Of a stretch of 41,781 nt of DNA, positions 8,216 to 16,151 are shown in pieces. Made by a program: the position numbers and the translations under genes. The notes beneath the pieces were generated by a model, which saw only the letters and a program-made list of their open reading frames with translations, was not told where the DNA came from and did no database searches. The DNA is from JAAYCI01 sp031551695 (lineage in GTDB: Bacteria; Bacillota; Clostridia; Oscillospirales; Ruminococcaceae): contig JAVBNG010000005.1 of assembly GCA_031551695.1 (NCBI GenBank), positions 1-41,781 of the forward strand, read 5' to 3'. How positions within the stretch are numbered: the stretch's first letter is position 1; each line of letters starts with the position of its first letter.

Positions 8216-8566
8216 TTAAGCGGCCTCGGAGCTGACGGCGGTTTCGCTGCTGACGGCTTCAGAACTGACGGCGGCTTTGGAGCTGCCGGTGGCTTCGCTG
8301 CCGGTGGCTTTGGAGCTGCCGGTGGCTTTGGAGCTATCGATGGCTTCGCTGCTGACGGCTTTGGAGCTATCGGCGGCTTTGCTGCTGACGACTTCGGAGC
8401 TGACGGCGGCTTTGCTGCTGACGGCTTCGGAGCTGTCGACAGCCTTGCTGACGGCGGCGGGCTCGCTGGCGGGTTTGCTGCTGCTGGTGGAGCTGTTGCA
8501 GCCGCCCAACACAAGGGCGCAAACAAGGGTAAGCATCGCAATTACGGCCAAAAATTTCTTGTGCAT
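8216..8566 (-). CDS. Ser/Ala-rich low-complexity lipoprotein
   Basis: A 116-aa predicted lipoprotein with no recognisable domain. The signal peptide begins MHKKFLAVI and ends LVLGGC, with Cys23 as the lipid site. This is nearly the same as its neighbour at 7641-7985, down to the position of the Cys. The rest is a degenerate repeat of SSKA/SSEA units separated by one to three residues (V, D, G, T, A), giving a highly charged, flexible tail. The ATG at 8566 has GGAGGA 9 bases upstream; an upstream in-frame ATG at 8632 has no ribosome site and would mask the signal peptide. It may be a surface spacer, or a gene whose functional domain was lost or never acquired. Confidence 0.75.
   Translation of the reverse strand: MHKKFLAVIAMLTLVCALVLGGCNSSTSSSKPASEPAAVSKAVDSSEAVSSKAAVSSEVVSSKAADSSKAVSSEAIDSSKATGSSKATGSEATGSSKAAVSSEAVSSETAVSSEAA
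8218..8450. repeat. Degenerate 15-18 bp tandem repeat in lipoprotein gene
   Basis: Units such as GCTGCTGACGGCTTCGGA and GGAGCTGCCGGTGGCTTC recur many times on the plus strand, encoding SSKA/SSEA repeats on the minus strand. The repetition keeps several frames open on both strands, so long ORFs here on other frames are artefacts. Confidence 0.7.
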
Positions 8567-8620
8567 ATTGTCTAATCCTCCATGGGGTAATTTGTGGATA
8601 ATATATAATCCACATGCACC

Positions 8621-8658
8621 ATTAAAAAGCAAGCGCCGGCAAAATGCAAGCGCTTGGA
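8621..8658 (-). promoter_or_regulatory. Promoter of Ser-rich lipoprotein gene with cre-like palindrome
   Basis: On the minus strand TTGCAT (8644-8649), 17 bp, TTTAAT (8621-8626), the same boxes and spacing as for the neighbouring lipoprotein. The -35 overlaps TGCAAGCGCTTGGA (8645-8658), which matches the CcpA consensus TGNAANCGNTNNCA except at one base and contains the perfect palindrome CAAGCGCTTG. Catabolite or other LacI-family control is possible. Confidence 0.5.
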
Positions 8659-8710
8659 ACGGTTTGAAACCGGATTGTTAACTATGAATATTTCGTTAAT
8701 TTTGCTCGCG

Positions 8711-9424
8711 CTAAAAATGAAACCGGCGCTTGAATTCGCTTTTAATTGTCCTGTCGCCGAAAAAGGCGGTAGCCAAAATGCTGCCCAGGGCCAGCGCCGC
8801 CGCAATGATGACCAGAAGCCGGTTTTGTGCAAGGCCCACGGCGTACAGCAGCAGCGGAATGAAGCCGAACACCCCCGCAATGACCTGATACAGCACGTAT
8901 TGGCTCCAGCGGGTGCGGTTGAACACGGACATGAGCGCCGTGGCCACGATGCCGGCGGCGCAGATGGCGGGCAGGGCGTAGGTGACGCTCCAGCCGGTGT
9001 AGCCGAGGATGAAGTCCAGCGCGACGGCCAGCGCGGACGTGAGGATGACCGTGAACACGATGTGCTTGCCGAAGTTTGCACCGCGGCGCAGCATGGGCGG
9101 CACAGCCAGCCAGCCGTAGGCCGCGGCGGCCAGCACGATGAGGCTCCACAAAAAGCGCGGGTCCACCAGCAGGTTTACCAGCACGCACACGCCGCAGCCC
9201 AAAACGCTGACGAACAGCATGAGGCGCTTGATGAAATTGTATTTTGCCACTTCGCGGGAAAGGTCCGGGTAGGCGTTTTGCGGCGGGGGCTGGCCGCCCT
9301 CGGCCGCGGGGGCGATGTCGCTGTTTGCCTTTGCGGTGGCCATGTCCTCGAGGGCCGTGCCGCACAGGGGGCAAAAATCTCCGTCGCCCATTATTTTTAC
9401 TTTGCAGCTACCGCATACTTCCAT
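8711..9424 (-). CDS. Zinc-ribbon membrane protein (DUF6320-like)
   Basis: A 237-aa integral membrane protein of unknown function. A short N-terminal zinc ribbon is formed by C4, C7, C18 and C21 (CGSC...CPLCG). A polar linker follows, then about six hydrophobic helices between residues 65 and 225, and a basic end. This combination matches the DUF6320 type that I associate with neighbouring condensation-like acyltransferases. Its 5' end overlaps the upstream acyltransferase gene by 17 bases, so the two are translationally coupled. The ATG at 9424 has GGAG 7 bases upstream. A helper or membrane anchor for the acyltransferase is inference from gene order only. Confidence 0.75.
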   Translation of the reverse strand: MEVCGSCKVKIMGDGDFCPLCGTALEDMATAKANSDIAPAAEGGQPPPQNAYPDLSREVAKYNFIKRLMLFVSVLGCGVCVLVNLLVDPRFLWSLIVLAAAAYGWLAVPPMLRRGANFGKHIVFTVILTSALAVALDFILGYTGWSVTYALPAICAAGIVATALMSVFNRTRWSQYVLYQVIAGVFGFIPLLLYAVGLAQNRLLVIIAAALALGSILATAFFGDRTIKSEFKRRFHF

Positions 9425-10754
9425 AGTCTACTCCGTTTGTTTGTACGGCAACGTCCAGGCCGTCTTTGGCAAAGCGCCTGGCCAGCGCTTTTTGCAGGGA
9501 CATGCTTTTCAGCGTGCTGGTGGCGGTAACGGTGAGCACACCGCCGTAGGAAATGGCGCTGCACTTGAACGGTTCCCGCGGGGAACAGCTGAGCATTACG
9601 TTTGCGCCGGTGATGTAGCTTTGGAACGGCGAAGGCACGCTTAAAGCGCCCATGTTGGTGAAGCCAAGGGTGCTGGAATAGCGGCTGGTCTCGTAAATGG
9701 CGCGCAGCACCATGTTTTTGATGGGCAGCGGCATGACGCGCACCAAGCCGTTGTGGCTGCCGCCCACGGTGTAGCTCATTTTTTCAAGGATTTTTTCCTT
9801 CGTCACTTTTTCTTCAAACTGGCGTTTTACTTCCTGCAAGATGCCTTCAAATGTGGGTTCACCGTCTGCAAACGACAGGCGCACGTAGATGTTGGAAAAA
9901 AAATTAAGGGTGGTTGCCGATTCGAAAAAATTGCGCAGGTTTACCGGCGTAAACACGCTGACGGGATATTTGGTGGGGTGTTCCTTCAAAAGCTGCTCGT
10001 ACACAGCCCAGCCGATGGCCGCGATGATGTAGTGAGTGATGCTGACGCCCTGTGCCCGGCAATAGGCCTTTAGCGTGGGCACAGTGATATTGTAATGGGT
10101 GACGCTGACGAGGCCCATCACGTCGCGTTCGCCCTTCAGCTTATAAGCGCGGCCCTCGTTGAAGTCCGATTTTTTCGTGGGGGTGAAGTTCGCGGCATAG
10201 CTGTCTTCCGTGTTGGCGGCGTGGCCCGTGTGCCAACGGATTTTTTTCTGCTCCTCGGTAAAGGCGGCGGGGTGGGCCATCATCAGGTACTGGCACAGCA
10301 TGGCCAGCAGAAATTCCCGCGCGCCGTTGCCGTCGGCCAGGGCGTGGAAGCACTCCAAATTTACCCGGTTGGCAAAGTAGGTGACGCGGAACAGGAAATG
10401 GTCGTTTTGCGCGGGGTCGATGAAGCGGCAGGGGGAGTCATCCTCCTCATACACGGCGGGCAAGGCGGGGTTGTACTCGAAATAATGCCAAAAAAGCCCG
10501 CGCCGCAGCCGCACCCGGAAGGCGGCGAACCAGGGCAGGGCCTTTTCCAGCGATTTTTGCAGAAGTTCCGCGTCCACCTGTTCCGAAAGGTTGACGGCCA
10601 CGCGGTACACGTTTGAAAATTTGCGCGACGAAATGACCGGGAACAGATGGGCCGTGTTGTCCAGCTTGTGCCATACGGTTGCTTCGTCCAGCCGTTCCAT
10701 GGGGCGGATACGCTCCGGGGTGGCGGCGCGCGCTGTTTGGCGCTCTTTTTTCAT
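9408..10754 (-). CDS. Condensation-domain-like acyltransferase (alcohol acetyltransferase-like)
   Basis: A 448-aa protein of the chloramphenicol-acetyltransferase/condensation superfamily. The diagnostic motif is FHALADG, with His137 and Asp141 (HxxxD), about 110 residues into the fold. Further down are an NLRNFF segment and the floor-like GALSVPSPFQSYI region. Such stand-alone domains transfer acyl groups to alcohols, sugars or amines; no carrier or adenylation domain is nearby, so peptide synthesis is unlikely. The start is ATG 10754, 6 bases after GGAG; an ATG at 10766 has no ribosome site. It heads a minus-strand operon with the zinc-ribbon membrane gene. The substrate is unknown. Confidence 0.75.
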   Translation of the reverse strand: MKKERQTARAATPERIRPMERLDEATVWHKLDNTAHLFPVISSRKFSNVYRVAVNLSEQVDAELLQKSLEKALPWFAAFRVRLRRGLFWHYFEYNPALPAVYEEDDSPCRFIDPAQNDHFLFRVTYFANRVNLECFHALADGNGAREFLLAMLCQYLMMAHPAAFTEEQKKIRWHTGHAANTEDSYAANFTPTKKSDFNEGRAYKLKGERDVMGLVSVTHYNITVPTLKAYCRAQGVSITHYIIAAIGWAVYEQLLKEHPTKYPVSVFTPVNLRNFFESATTLNFFSNIYVRLSFADGEPTFEGILQEVKRQFEEKVTKEKILEKMSYTVGGSHNGLVRVMPLPIKNMVLRAIYETSRYSSTLGFTNMGALSVPSPFQSYITGANVMLSCSPREPFKCSAISYGGVLTVTATSTLKSMSLQKALARRFAKDGLDVAVQTNGVDYGSMR

Positions 10755-10810
10755 GCGGTGCTCCATTGGGGCGACGCGGCAGGCGCCGCCAATTAAAAGA
10801 TGATTTTTTA

Positions 10811-10839
10811 AGTATAACACGCTTTTGCGGCAAAGTGAA
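10811..10839 (-). promoter_or_regulatory. Promoter of the acyltransferase operon
   Basis: On the minus strand TTCACT (10834-10839), 17 bp, TATACT (10811-10816), with TG one base before the -10 (extended -10). The start codon lies about 50 bases downstream. Confidence 0.65.
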
Positions 10840-10888
10840 GGTGTGCCGGCGGCAGGGCCCCTTACGCCGCGCCACTGACACAAAAAAC

Positions 10889-10917
10889 TTGCCAACTGCA
10901 ATTAGATGTGATATAAT
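10889..10917 (+). promoter_or_regulatory. Promoter of the rimP-nusA-infB operon
   Basis: TTGCCA (10889-10894), 17 bp, TATAAT (10912-10917), with an extended TGA before the -10. It is one of the best promoters in the window and lies about 155 bases before rimP. Confidence 0.8.
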
Positions 10918-10940
10918 CTGTGGCAGTAAGTATGTTAACC

Positions 10941-10966
10941 GAGAGAGTGGGCTTGCCCGCTCTCTC
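10941..10966 (+). promoter_or_regulatory. Hairpin in the rimP leader
   Basis: GAGAGAGTGGGC and GCCCGCTCTCTC form a 12-bp stem (one G-T pair) around TT, shortly after the expected transcription start. A hairpin of this shape ahead of rimP is common in clostridial genomes as I recall them. No T-run follows, so it is not an ordinary terminator here; mRNA stability or attenuation is possible. Confidence 0.5.
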
Positions 10967-11077
10967 CGCGCGTTTGGGGCAAATTTTACGTGCCCGTGGT
11001 TTTTGCGGCAATGCGGCCATTTTGCTGCGTTGAAAAAATCGTGACGCAGCGCGGGATATGGAAACGAGGATGACCAC

Positions 11078-11596
11078 ATGCCGAAAAAGGGCCAAAGCAA
11101 AGGGCCGAAGCCCACGCCGAAAAAAACGGGTGGTGTTGCCGCCTCGGCCGAGCGGCTGGCCCGGCCCGTAGTGGAAGGCTTTGGCCTGCGGCTGTGGGAT
11201 GTGCGCTTTGAAAAAGAGGGGCCGGAGTGGTTTTTGCGCATTTTGATTGACCGGGACGAGCCGCTGGACACGGACACATGCGAAAAGGTAAGCCGCGCGG
11301 TAGACCCCTTACTGGACGAGGCGGACTTGATCGACCAGGGATATTACCTGGAAGTGGGCAGCCCCGGCCTTGGCCGCAAGCTGACGCGGGCAGAGCATTT
11401 CGCCTGGATGGCGGGACAGGACGTGGAAGTGCGGTTTTATGCCCCTGATGAAGAGGGCCGCAAGAGCCTGAAGGGTGTGCTGCTGGGCAAGGAGGATGGG
11501 AACATCCGCCTGCGAACGGCAGAGGGCGACGAATTGCTGGAAGAGAAAAAAGTGTCGGTGGTGAAGCTGGCCGACGACGAGGACTTGTTTCGCTAG
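11078..11596 (+). CDS. rimP: Ribosome maturation factor RimP
   Basis: Acts in the cytoplasm on the maturing 30S subunit. The 172-aa protein has a basic, Lys-rich N-terminal extension (1-20). The RimP N-domain follows (ERLARPVVEGFGLRLWDVRF..EG...LRILID), with CEKVSRAVDPLLDE and YYLEVGSPGLGRKLTRAEHF, the family's most conserved segment. A C-terminal SH3-like domain ends in VKLADDED. The ATG at 11078 has GAGGA 7 bases upstream. It is first in the operon, in the standard order before nusA. Confidence 0.95.
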   Translation: MPKKGQSKGPKPTPKKTGGVAASAERLARPVVEGFGLRLWDVRFEKEGPEWFLRILIDRDEPLDTDTCEKVSRAVDPLLDEADLIDQGYYLEVGSPGLGRKLTRAEHFAWMAGQDVEVRFYAPDEEGRKSLKGVLLGKEDGNIRLRTAEGDELLEEKKVSVVKLADDEDLFR

Positions 11597-11635
11597 AGGA
11601 ACGTATCGCATTATAGTGGAAATGGAAGAGTGATG

Positions 11636-12730
11636 ATGAACGAAGAGTTGTTTATGGCGCTGGAAATGCTGGAAAAGGACCGTGGCGTTTCCGCCGATTA
11701 CCTGCTTGAAAAAGTGAAAAACGCCATCGCCATCGCCGTGAAGAAGGACTATGACGTGGAGGACGAAAACGTCAGCGTGGTGATGGACCCGGAGAGCGGC
11801 GCCTTTGAAGTGAAGCTGTTGAAGGACGTGGTGGACGAGGTGGAAAACCCGAACACCCAAATCTCTGTGGACGACGCGAAGAAAATAAAGAAGTCTTACA
11901 AAGAGGGCGACCAGGTGGAGACCCTGCTGCAAACCAAAGACTTTGGCCGCATAGCCGCGCAAACGGCAAAGCACGTCATCCGCCAGGGCATCCGCGAGGC
12001 CGAACGTAGCCAAATGTACACGGAGATGCAGTCGAAGAGCCAGGAGATCGTGTCCTGCCTCGTGACCCGTGTGGACAATGCCCGCGGCATTGTGACGGTG
12101 GAGCTGGGCAAGAACGAGGCCATTTTGCCGAAGAACGAGCAGGTGCCCGGCGAGATTTTGCGCGAGGGCGACCGCATTAAAATTTACGTGGTTGACGTGG
12201 TGGTGACGGAGCGCGGCCCGCGCGTGATGATCAGCCGCACGCATCCGGGCCTTGTGAAGCGCATGTTTGAGATGGAAGTGCCGGAGGTGTTCGACGGCAC
12301 GGTGGAGATAAAGGCCATCGCCCGCGAGGCGGGCCAGCGCACGAAAATTGCCGTGTGGAGCAAGGACCCCAACGTGGACCCGCGCGGCGCCTGCATTGGC
12401 GCGCACGGCAGCCGTGTGGCGGGCATTGTGGATGAGCTGGGCGGCGAGAAGATAGACGTGGTGCTGTGGAATGAGGACCCGGCCGAGTTCATTGCGGCGG
12501 CGCTTTCCCCGGCAAACGTGCTGGACGTGGAGATTTTGGAAGGCGAAGGCAAAAGCTGCCGCGTTACCGTGCCGGACAACCAGTTGTCGCTTGCCATAGG
12601 TAACCGCGGCCAGAACGCGCGGCTTTGCGCGCGGCTGACCGGATATAAAATCGACATCCGCCCGGAAAGCGGCTACTACGGCGAGGAAGACGAGCCGATG
12701 GAGCCGGTGGAAGAGGCGGCCGACGAATAG
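11636..12730 (+). CDS. nusA: Transcription termination/antitermination factor NusA
   Basis: Binds RNA polymerase and nascent RNA to control pausing, termination and antitermination. The 364-aa length is the short Gram-positive form, without the extra acidic repeats of E. coli. The order is: N-terminal polymerase-binding domain (1-130, MNEELFMALEMLEKDRG), S1 domain (about 134-198), KH1 with DPRGACIGAHGSRV (about 245-260), KH2 with LAIGNRGQNARLCARLTGYKI (about 318-340), and a short acidic tail. GTG 11630, ATG 11633 and ATG 11636 are consecutive; ATG 11636 is preferred because GGAAG sits 7 bases upstream and it gives the family's usual MNEEL start. Confidence 0.96.
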   Translation: MNEELFMALEMLEKDRGVSADYLLEKVKNAIAIAVKKDYDVEDENVSVVMDPESGAFEVKLLKDVVDEVENPNTQISVDDAKKIKKSYKEGDQVETLLQTKDFGRIAAQTAKHVIRQGIREAERSQMYTEMQSKSQEIVSCLVTRVDNARGIVTVELGKNEAILPKNEQVPGEILREGDRIKIYVVDVVVTERGPRVMISRTHPGLVKRMFEMEVPEVFDGTVEIKAIAREAGQRTKIAVWSKDPNVDPRGACIGAHGSRVAGIVDELGGEKIDVVLWNEDPAEFIAAALSPANVLDVEILEGEGKSCRVTVPDNQLSLAIGNRGQNARLCARLTGYKIDIRPESGYYGEEDEPMEPVEEAADE

Positions 12731-12746
12731 GGTAAGAGGGAACAGT

Positions 12747-13022
12747 TTGGGTGAAAGAAAAATTCCGGTGCGCCGGTGCGTGGGCTGCATGGAAGGCAAA
12801 GAGAAGCCGCGGCTGGTGCGTGTGGTGAAAACGGCGGACGGGGAAATTGCCCTGGACGAAACCGGCAAAAAAGCCGGGCGCGGCGCCTACCTTTGCCGCA
12901 ACGCCGCCTGCTTTGCCAAGGCGAAGAAGAAAAAAGCCCTGGAGCGCGCGCTGGGCTGCCGCGTGCCGGACGATGTGTACGACGCGCTGGCCGAAAAGCT
13001 GGAGGACGCCGATGGCACATGA
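12747..13022 (+). CDS. ylxR: YlxR family RNA-binding protein (RnpM)
   Basis: A 91-aa basic protein of the DUF448 family. In Bacillus subtilis the homologue (RnpM) binds the RNase P RNA and modulates its activity. The family signature is clear: IPVRRCVGCMEGKEK..LVRVV near the N-terminus, then GRGAYLCRNAACFAKAKKKKALERAL. The start is TTG 12747, behind AGAGGG at about 7 bases. It is in its canonical place between nusA and the L7Ae-like gene, whose start it overlaps by 11 bases. Confidence 0.92.
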   Translation: MGERKIPVRRCVGCMEGKEKPRLVRVVKTADGEIALDETGKKAGRGAYLCRNAACFAKAKKKKALERALGCRVPDDVYDALAEKLEDADGT

Positions 13023-13365
13023 CGAAAAAAACGGCGGGCTTATCCACGCGCTGAGCCTGTGCCGCAAGGCCGGGGCGCTGGTAACAGGGTTTGACGCGTG
13101 CGTGGCCGCCGCGCGCAAGGGCACGGCAAAGCTGGTGCTGTTTGCGGCGGATGCCTCGGAAAAAACGAAGAAGAACGTGCGCTTTTCCATTGACGGTGCA
13201 TGCCCCGCGCTGGACATGCCGGCCTGCCAGGCGGACCTTCTGCCCATCACGAAAAAAGCGGTGGCCGTTTACGCCGTTATGAACGAAGATTTAGCCGCGC
13301 TTTGTATCAAAAACACCGGCGGCGCAACCCATGATACCCAGGGAGGAAAGACGTTTGATCATTAA
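13012..13365 (+). CDS. L7Ae-like ribosomal/RNA-binding protein (YlxQ)
   Basis: A 117-aa member of the L7Ae/L30e family, which recognises kink-turn RNA. Characteristic residues are ALSLCRKAGALVTGFDACVAA, KLVLFAADASEKTKKN and LPITKKAV. A C-terminal tail (NTGGATHDTQGGK) is probably disordered. ATG 13012 is selected because GGAGGA (13001-13006) lies 5 bases upstream; it sits inside the end of ylxR. The 3' end in turn overlaps the infB start by 11 bases, so ylxR, this gene and infB are probably translationally coupled. The exact RNA target is not known to me. Confidence 0.9.
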   Translation: MAHDEKNGGLIHALSLCRKAGALVTGFDACVAAARKGTAKLVLFAADASEKTKKNVRFSIDGACPALDMPACQADLLPITKKAVAVYAVMNEDLAALCIKNTGGATHDTQGGKTFDH

Positions 13366-15784
13366 GTACAAACTCAGCGATTTCGCAAAGGACATTGGCG
13401 CCCAGACGAAGCAGGTGACGGAAATCCTGGACGGCAAGTTCGGCGAAGTGAAAAAACCCACCACGCCACTCACGGAAAGTGAGCTGGACTTTTTGTTCCT
13501 GCACTTTTTGAAGGCGGCGGAAGTGGAGAATTTTGAGGAATACTTTGCAAGCGCGCCTCCGAAGCCAAAGCCCGCGCCAAAGGCGGAAGCCCCGGCGAAG
13601 CAGGCGGCCCCGGCGCCGGGCGCCGCGCAGCAAAGGCCCACAGGCGCACAGCCGCAGCATAGGCCTGGCGGTGTGCCTGCCGCTGCGCCGCCAAAGCAGC
13701 CGCGCCCGCAGGAGCTGCAGAAAAAGCGAGACGGCCTGGGCCGTATCCGCGAAATAAAGGGCGACAAGCCGGAAAAAGAGGCCGCGCCGAAGCGCGAGGT
13801 GGTGACGCGCACCATCGACACGCGCACGGTGGACGTGAACCTCGACAAGTTCAACGAAAAATATACGAATTTGGCGTCTTCCCAGAACACGGAGAACCGC
13901 CGCAAGCCCACGCAGAACCGGCAAAAACTGCGCCAGGGCGGCAAGGGCCGCCAACAGCAGCAGTTTGCCCAGCGCCACCGCGAGACGGAGGCGGAAAAAT
14001 TGCAGCGCATCCAGCTGGAAAAAGCCCGCAAGGCCCAGTTGAAGGTGGCCATTCCGGACACCATTGTGGTGAGTGAGTTGGCCAGCCGCCTGAAGCAGCC
14101 GGCGGCGAAGGTCATCAAAAAGCTGATGGGCCTTGGTGTGATGGCGAATGTCTCGGAAGAAGTTGATTTTGACACCGCCTCCCTTGTGGCGGATGAATTT
14201 GGCGCCAAGGTGGAGCACGAAGTGGTCGTTACCATTGAAGAACGCCTGTTTGAAGTGGATGAGGACGACCCGAAGGACCTGGAGCCGCGCCCGCCGGTCG
14301 TGGTGGTCATGGGCCACGTGGACCACGGCAAGACCTCGATTTTGGACGCCATCCGCACCACCAGTGTTACCGAGGGTGAGGCCGGCGGCATCACCCAGCA
14401 CATCGGCGCTTACCAGATTGTGAAGGACGGGCGCCCCATCACCTTCCTGGACACCCCGGGCCATGAGGCCTTTACCTCCATGCGCGCCCGCGGCGCGAAC
14501 CTGACGGACATCGCCGTGCTGGTGGTGGCCGCCGACGACGGTATTATGCCGCAGACGGTGGAGTCCATCAACCACGCGAAAGCGGCGGGCGTCTCCATCA
14601 TCGTGGCCGTCAACAAGATGGACAAGGAAGACGCGAACCCCGAGCGTATCAAGCAGCAGTTGACCGAGTACGAGCTGGTGCCGGAAGAGTGGGGCGGCGA
14701 AACGGTGGTTGTGCCGGTGTCGGCCAAAACAGGCGCGGGCATCGACGATTTGCTGGAAATGATCAACCTGACGGCCGACGTGGCCGATTTGAAGGCGAAC
14801 CCGAACCGCCGCGCCAAAGGTACTGTCATCGAGGCGCGGCTGGACAAAGGCCAGGGCCCCGTGGCCACCATTTTGGTGGAAAAAGGTACACTGAAGCAGG
14901 GCGATGTGGTGATTGCCGGCACCAGCGTGGGCCATGTGCGCACCATGCGGGGCGACGCGGGCGAAATGCTGGAAGCGGCCGGGCCGTCCATGCCGGTGGA
15001 AATCACGGGCCTGACCGACGTGCCCGCCGCCGGCGACGAGTTTGACGCCGTTGAGGACGAGCGCCTGGCCCGTGAGTTGGCCGGGCGCCGCCAGGCCGAT
15101 ATCCGTGAGGAGCACTTGGGCAGCTACACCAAGGTGACGCTGGACAATTTGTTCAGCCAGATTGCCGCGGGCGAAATGAAGCAGCTTTCCATCATTGTAA
15201 AGGCGGACGTGCAGGGCAGCGCCGAGGCGGTGAAGCAGAGCCTTGAAAAAATCACCAACGAAGAAGTGCGGGTGAAGGTCATCCATTCCGGCGTCGGCGC
15301 CATCAACAAAAGCGACGTGATGCTGGCCAACGCGTCGGGGGCCATCATCATCGGCTTCAACGTGCGGCCGGACCCGGTGGCCACCGCCGACGCCGCCCAG
15401 GACGGCGTGGAAATGCGCATGTACCGCGTGATTTACGACGCCATCAACGACGTGGAGGCCGCCATGAAGGGTATGCTGGCGCCGAAGTACCGCGAGGTGG
15501 AGCAGGCCCGCGTGGAAGTGCGCGAGGTGTACAAGGTGAGCAGCGTTGGCACCATTGCCGGTTGCTATGTGCTGGACGGCAAGGTGACGCGCAACTCGAA
15601 GGTGCGCGTGGTGCGCGACGGCATCATCGTGGCGGACGACGAGATCAAGGGGCTGCGCCGGTTCAAGGACGACGTGAAGGAAGTGGCGCAGGGCTATGAG
15701 TGCGGCATTTCGCTGGAGAAATTTGCAGACATCAAGGAAGGCGACATTTTCGAAGCCTATATTATAGAAGAATACAGGGACTAA
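13355..15784 (+). CDS. infB: Translation initiation factor IF-2
   Basis: GTPase that brings initiator tRNA to the 30S subunit and promotes subunit joining. It is 809 aa. The start is TTG 13355, with GGAGG (13342-13346) 8 bases upstream; an in-frame ATG at 13331 lies before that ribosome site and is less likely. The N-terminal IF2_N domain (1-55) is followed by an Ala/Pro/Lys/Gln-rich linker. The GTPase domain has G1 GHVDHGKT (320-327), G3 DTPGH (366-370) and NKMD (420-423). EF-Tu-like domain 2, IF-2 domain 3 and the C-terminal fMet-tRNA domain follow, ending CGISLEKFADIKEGDIFEAY. Confidence 0.97.
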   Translation: MIIKYKLSDFAKDIGAQTKQVTEILDGKFGEVKKPTTPLTESELDFLFLHFLKAAEVENFEEYFASAPPKPKPAPKAEAPAKQAAPAPGAAQQRPTGAQPQHRPGGVPAAAPPKQPRPQELQKKRDGLGRIREIKGDKPEKEAAPKREVVTRTIDTRTVDVNLDKFNEKYTNLASSQNTENRRKPTQNRQKLRQGGKGRQQQQFAQRHRETEAEKLQRIQLEKARKAQLKVAIPDTIVVSELASRLKQPAAKVIKKLMGLGVMANVSEEVDFDTASLVADEFGAKVEHEVVVTIEERLFEVDEDDPKDLEPRPPVVVVMGHVDHGKTSILDAIRTTSVTEGEAGGITQHIGAYQIVKDGRPITFLDTPGHEAFTSMRARGANLTDIAVLVVAADDGIMPQTVESINHAKAAGVSIIVAVNKMDKEDANPERIKQQLTEYELVPEEWGGETVVVPVSAKTGAGIDDLLEMINLTADVADLKANPNRRAKGTVIEARLDKGQGPVATILVEKGTLKQGDVVIAGTSVGHVRTMRGDAGEMLEAAGPSMPVEITGLTDVPAAGDEFDAVEDERLARELAGRRQADIREEHLGSYTKVTLDNLFSQIAAGEMKQLSIIVKADVQGSAEAVKQSLEKITNEEVRVKVIHSGVGAINKSDVMLANASGAIIIGFNVRPDPVATADAAQDGVEMRMYRVIYDAINDVEAAMKGMLAPKYREVEQARVEVREVYKVSSVGTIAGCYVLDGKVTRNSKVRVVRDGIIVADDEIKGLRRFKDDVKEVAQGYECGISLEKFADIKEGDIFEAYIIEEYRD

Positions 15785-15788
15785 GGAC

Positions 15789-16142
15789 ATGCCGAAAGAA
15801 GCATCCAAAAATTTGGGCCGCCTGAACGAGGACATGAAGCGCGAGTTGATTTCCATTATCGGCGGCATGAAGGACCCGCGCCTGAAAGAGGGCCTTTTGA
15901 CGGTGACGCGCGTGGAAGTGGCGCAGGACCTTTCCACCTGTAAGGTGTTTGTAAGCGTGCTGGACAAGGCGGATGAACACGCCACCGCCGCCGTGGTGAA
16001 GGCGCTGGAAAGCGCAAAGGGCCATGTGCGCAGCGAGGTGGCAAAGCACATGCACATCCGCCGCGCGCCGGAGTTTTATTTCCTGCCGGATGAAAACGCC
16101 GCCTATGCCGCGCACATCAACGAGCTTTTGAGCAAATTGTAA
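15789..16142 (+). CDS. rbfA: 30S ribosome-binding factor RbfA
   Basis: Cold-shock-type assembly factor that binds the free 30S subunit during 16S rRNA 5'-end maturation. The 117-aa sequence has the KH-like RbfA fold: LNEDMKRELISIIGGMKDPRL, LTVTRVEVAQDLSTCKVFVS and LRR-type PEFYFLPDENAAYAAHINELL at the end. It begins 4 bases after infB, with AGGG near 15776 as the likely ribosome site. Confidence 0.95.
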   Translation: MPKEASKNLGRLNEDMKRELISIIGGMKDPRLKEGLLTVTRVEVAQDLSTCKVFVSVLDKADEHATAAVVKALESAKGHVRSEVAKHMHIRRAPEFYFLPDENAAYAAHINELLSKL

Positions 16143-16151
16143 GGGGGCGCC

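Noticed and set aside
8218..8450. Repeats that might be a CRISPR array
   Set aside because: Units are degenerate, 15-18 bp, without unique spacers, and lie inside a coding frame.
7958..8575. Gly/Phe/Ala-rich plus-strand frame of 205 codons
   Set aside because: The product of the tandem repeat read on the wrong strand. The minus frame has a lipobox and a ribosome site.
13307..16057. Minus-strand frame of 916 codons
   Set aside because: Antisense to infB and rbfA; His/Leu/Arg-rich with no domain.
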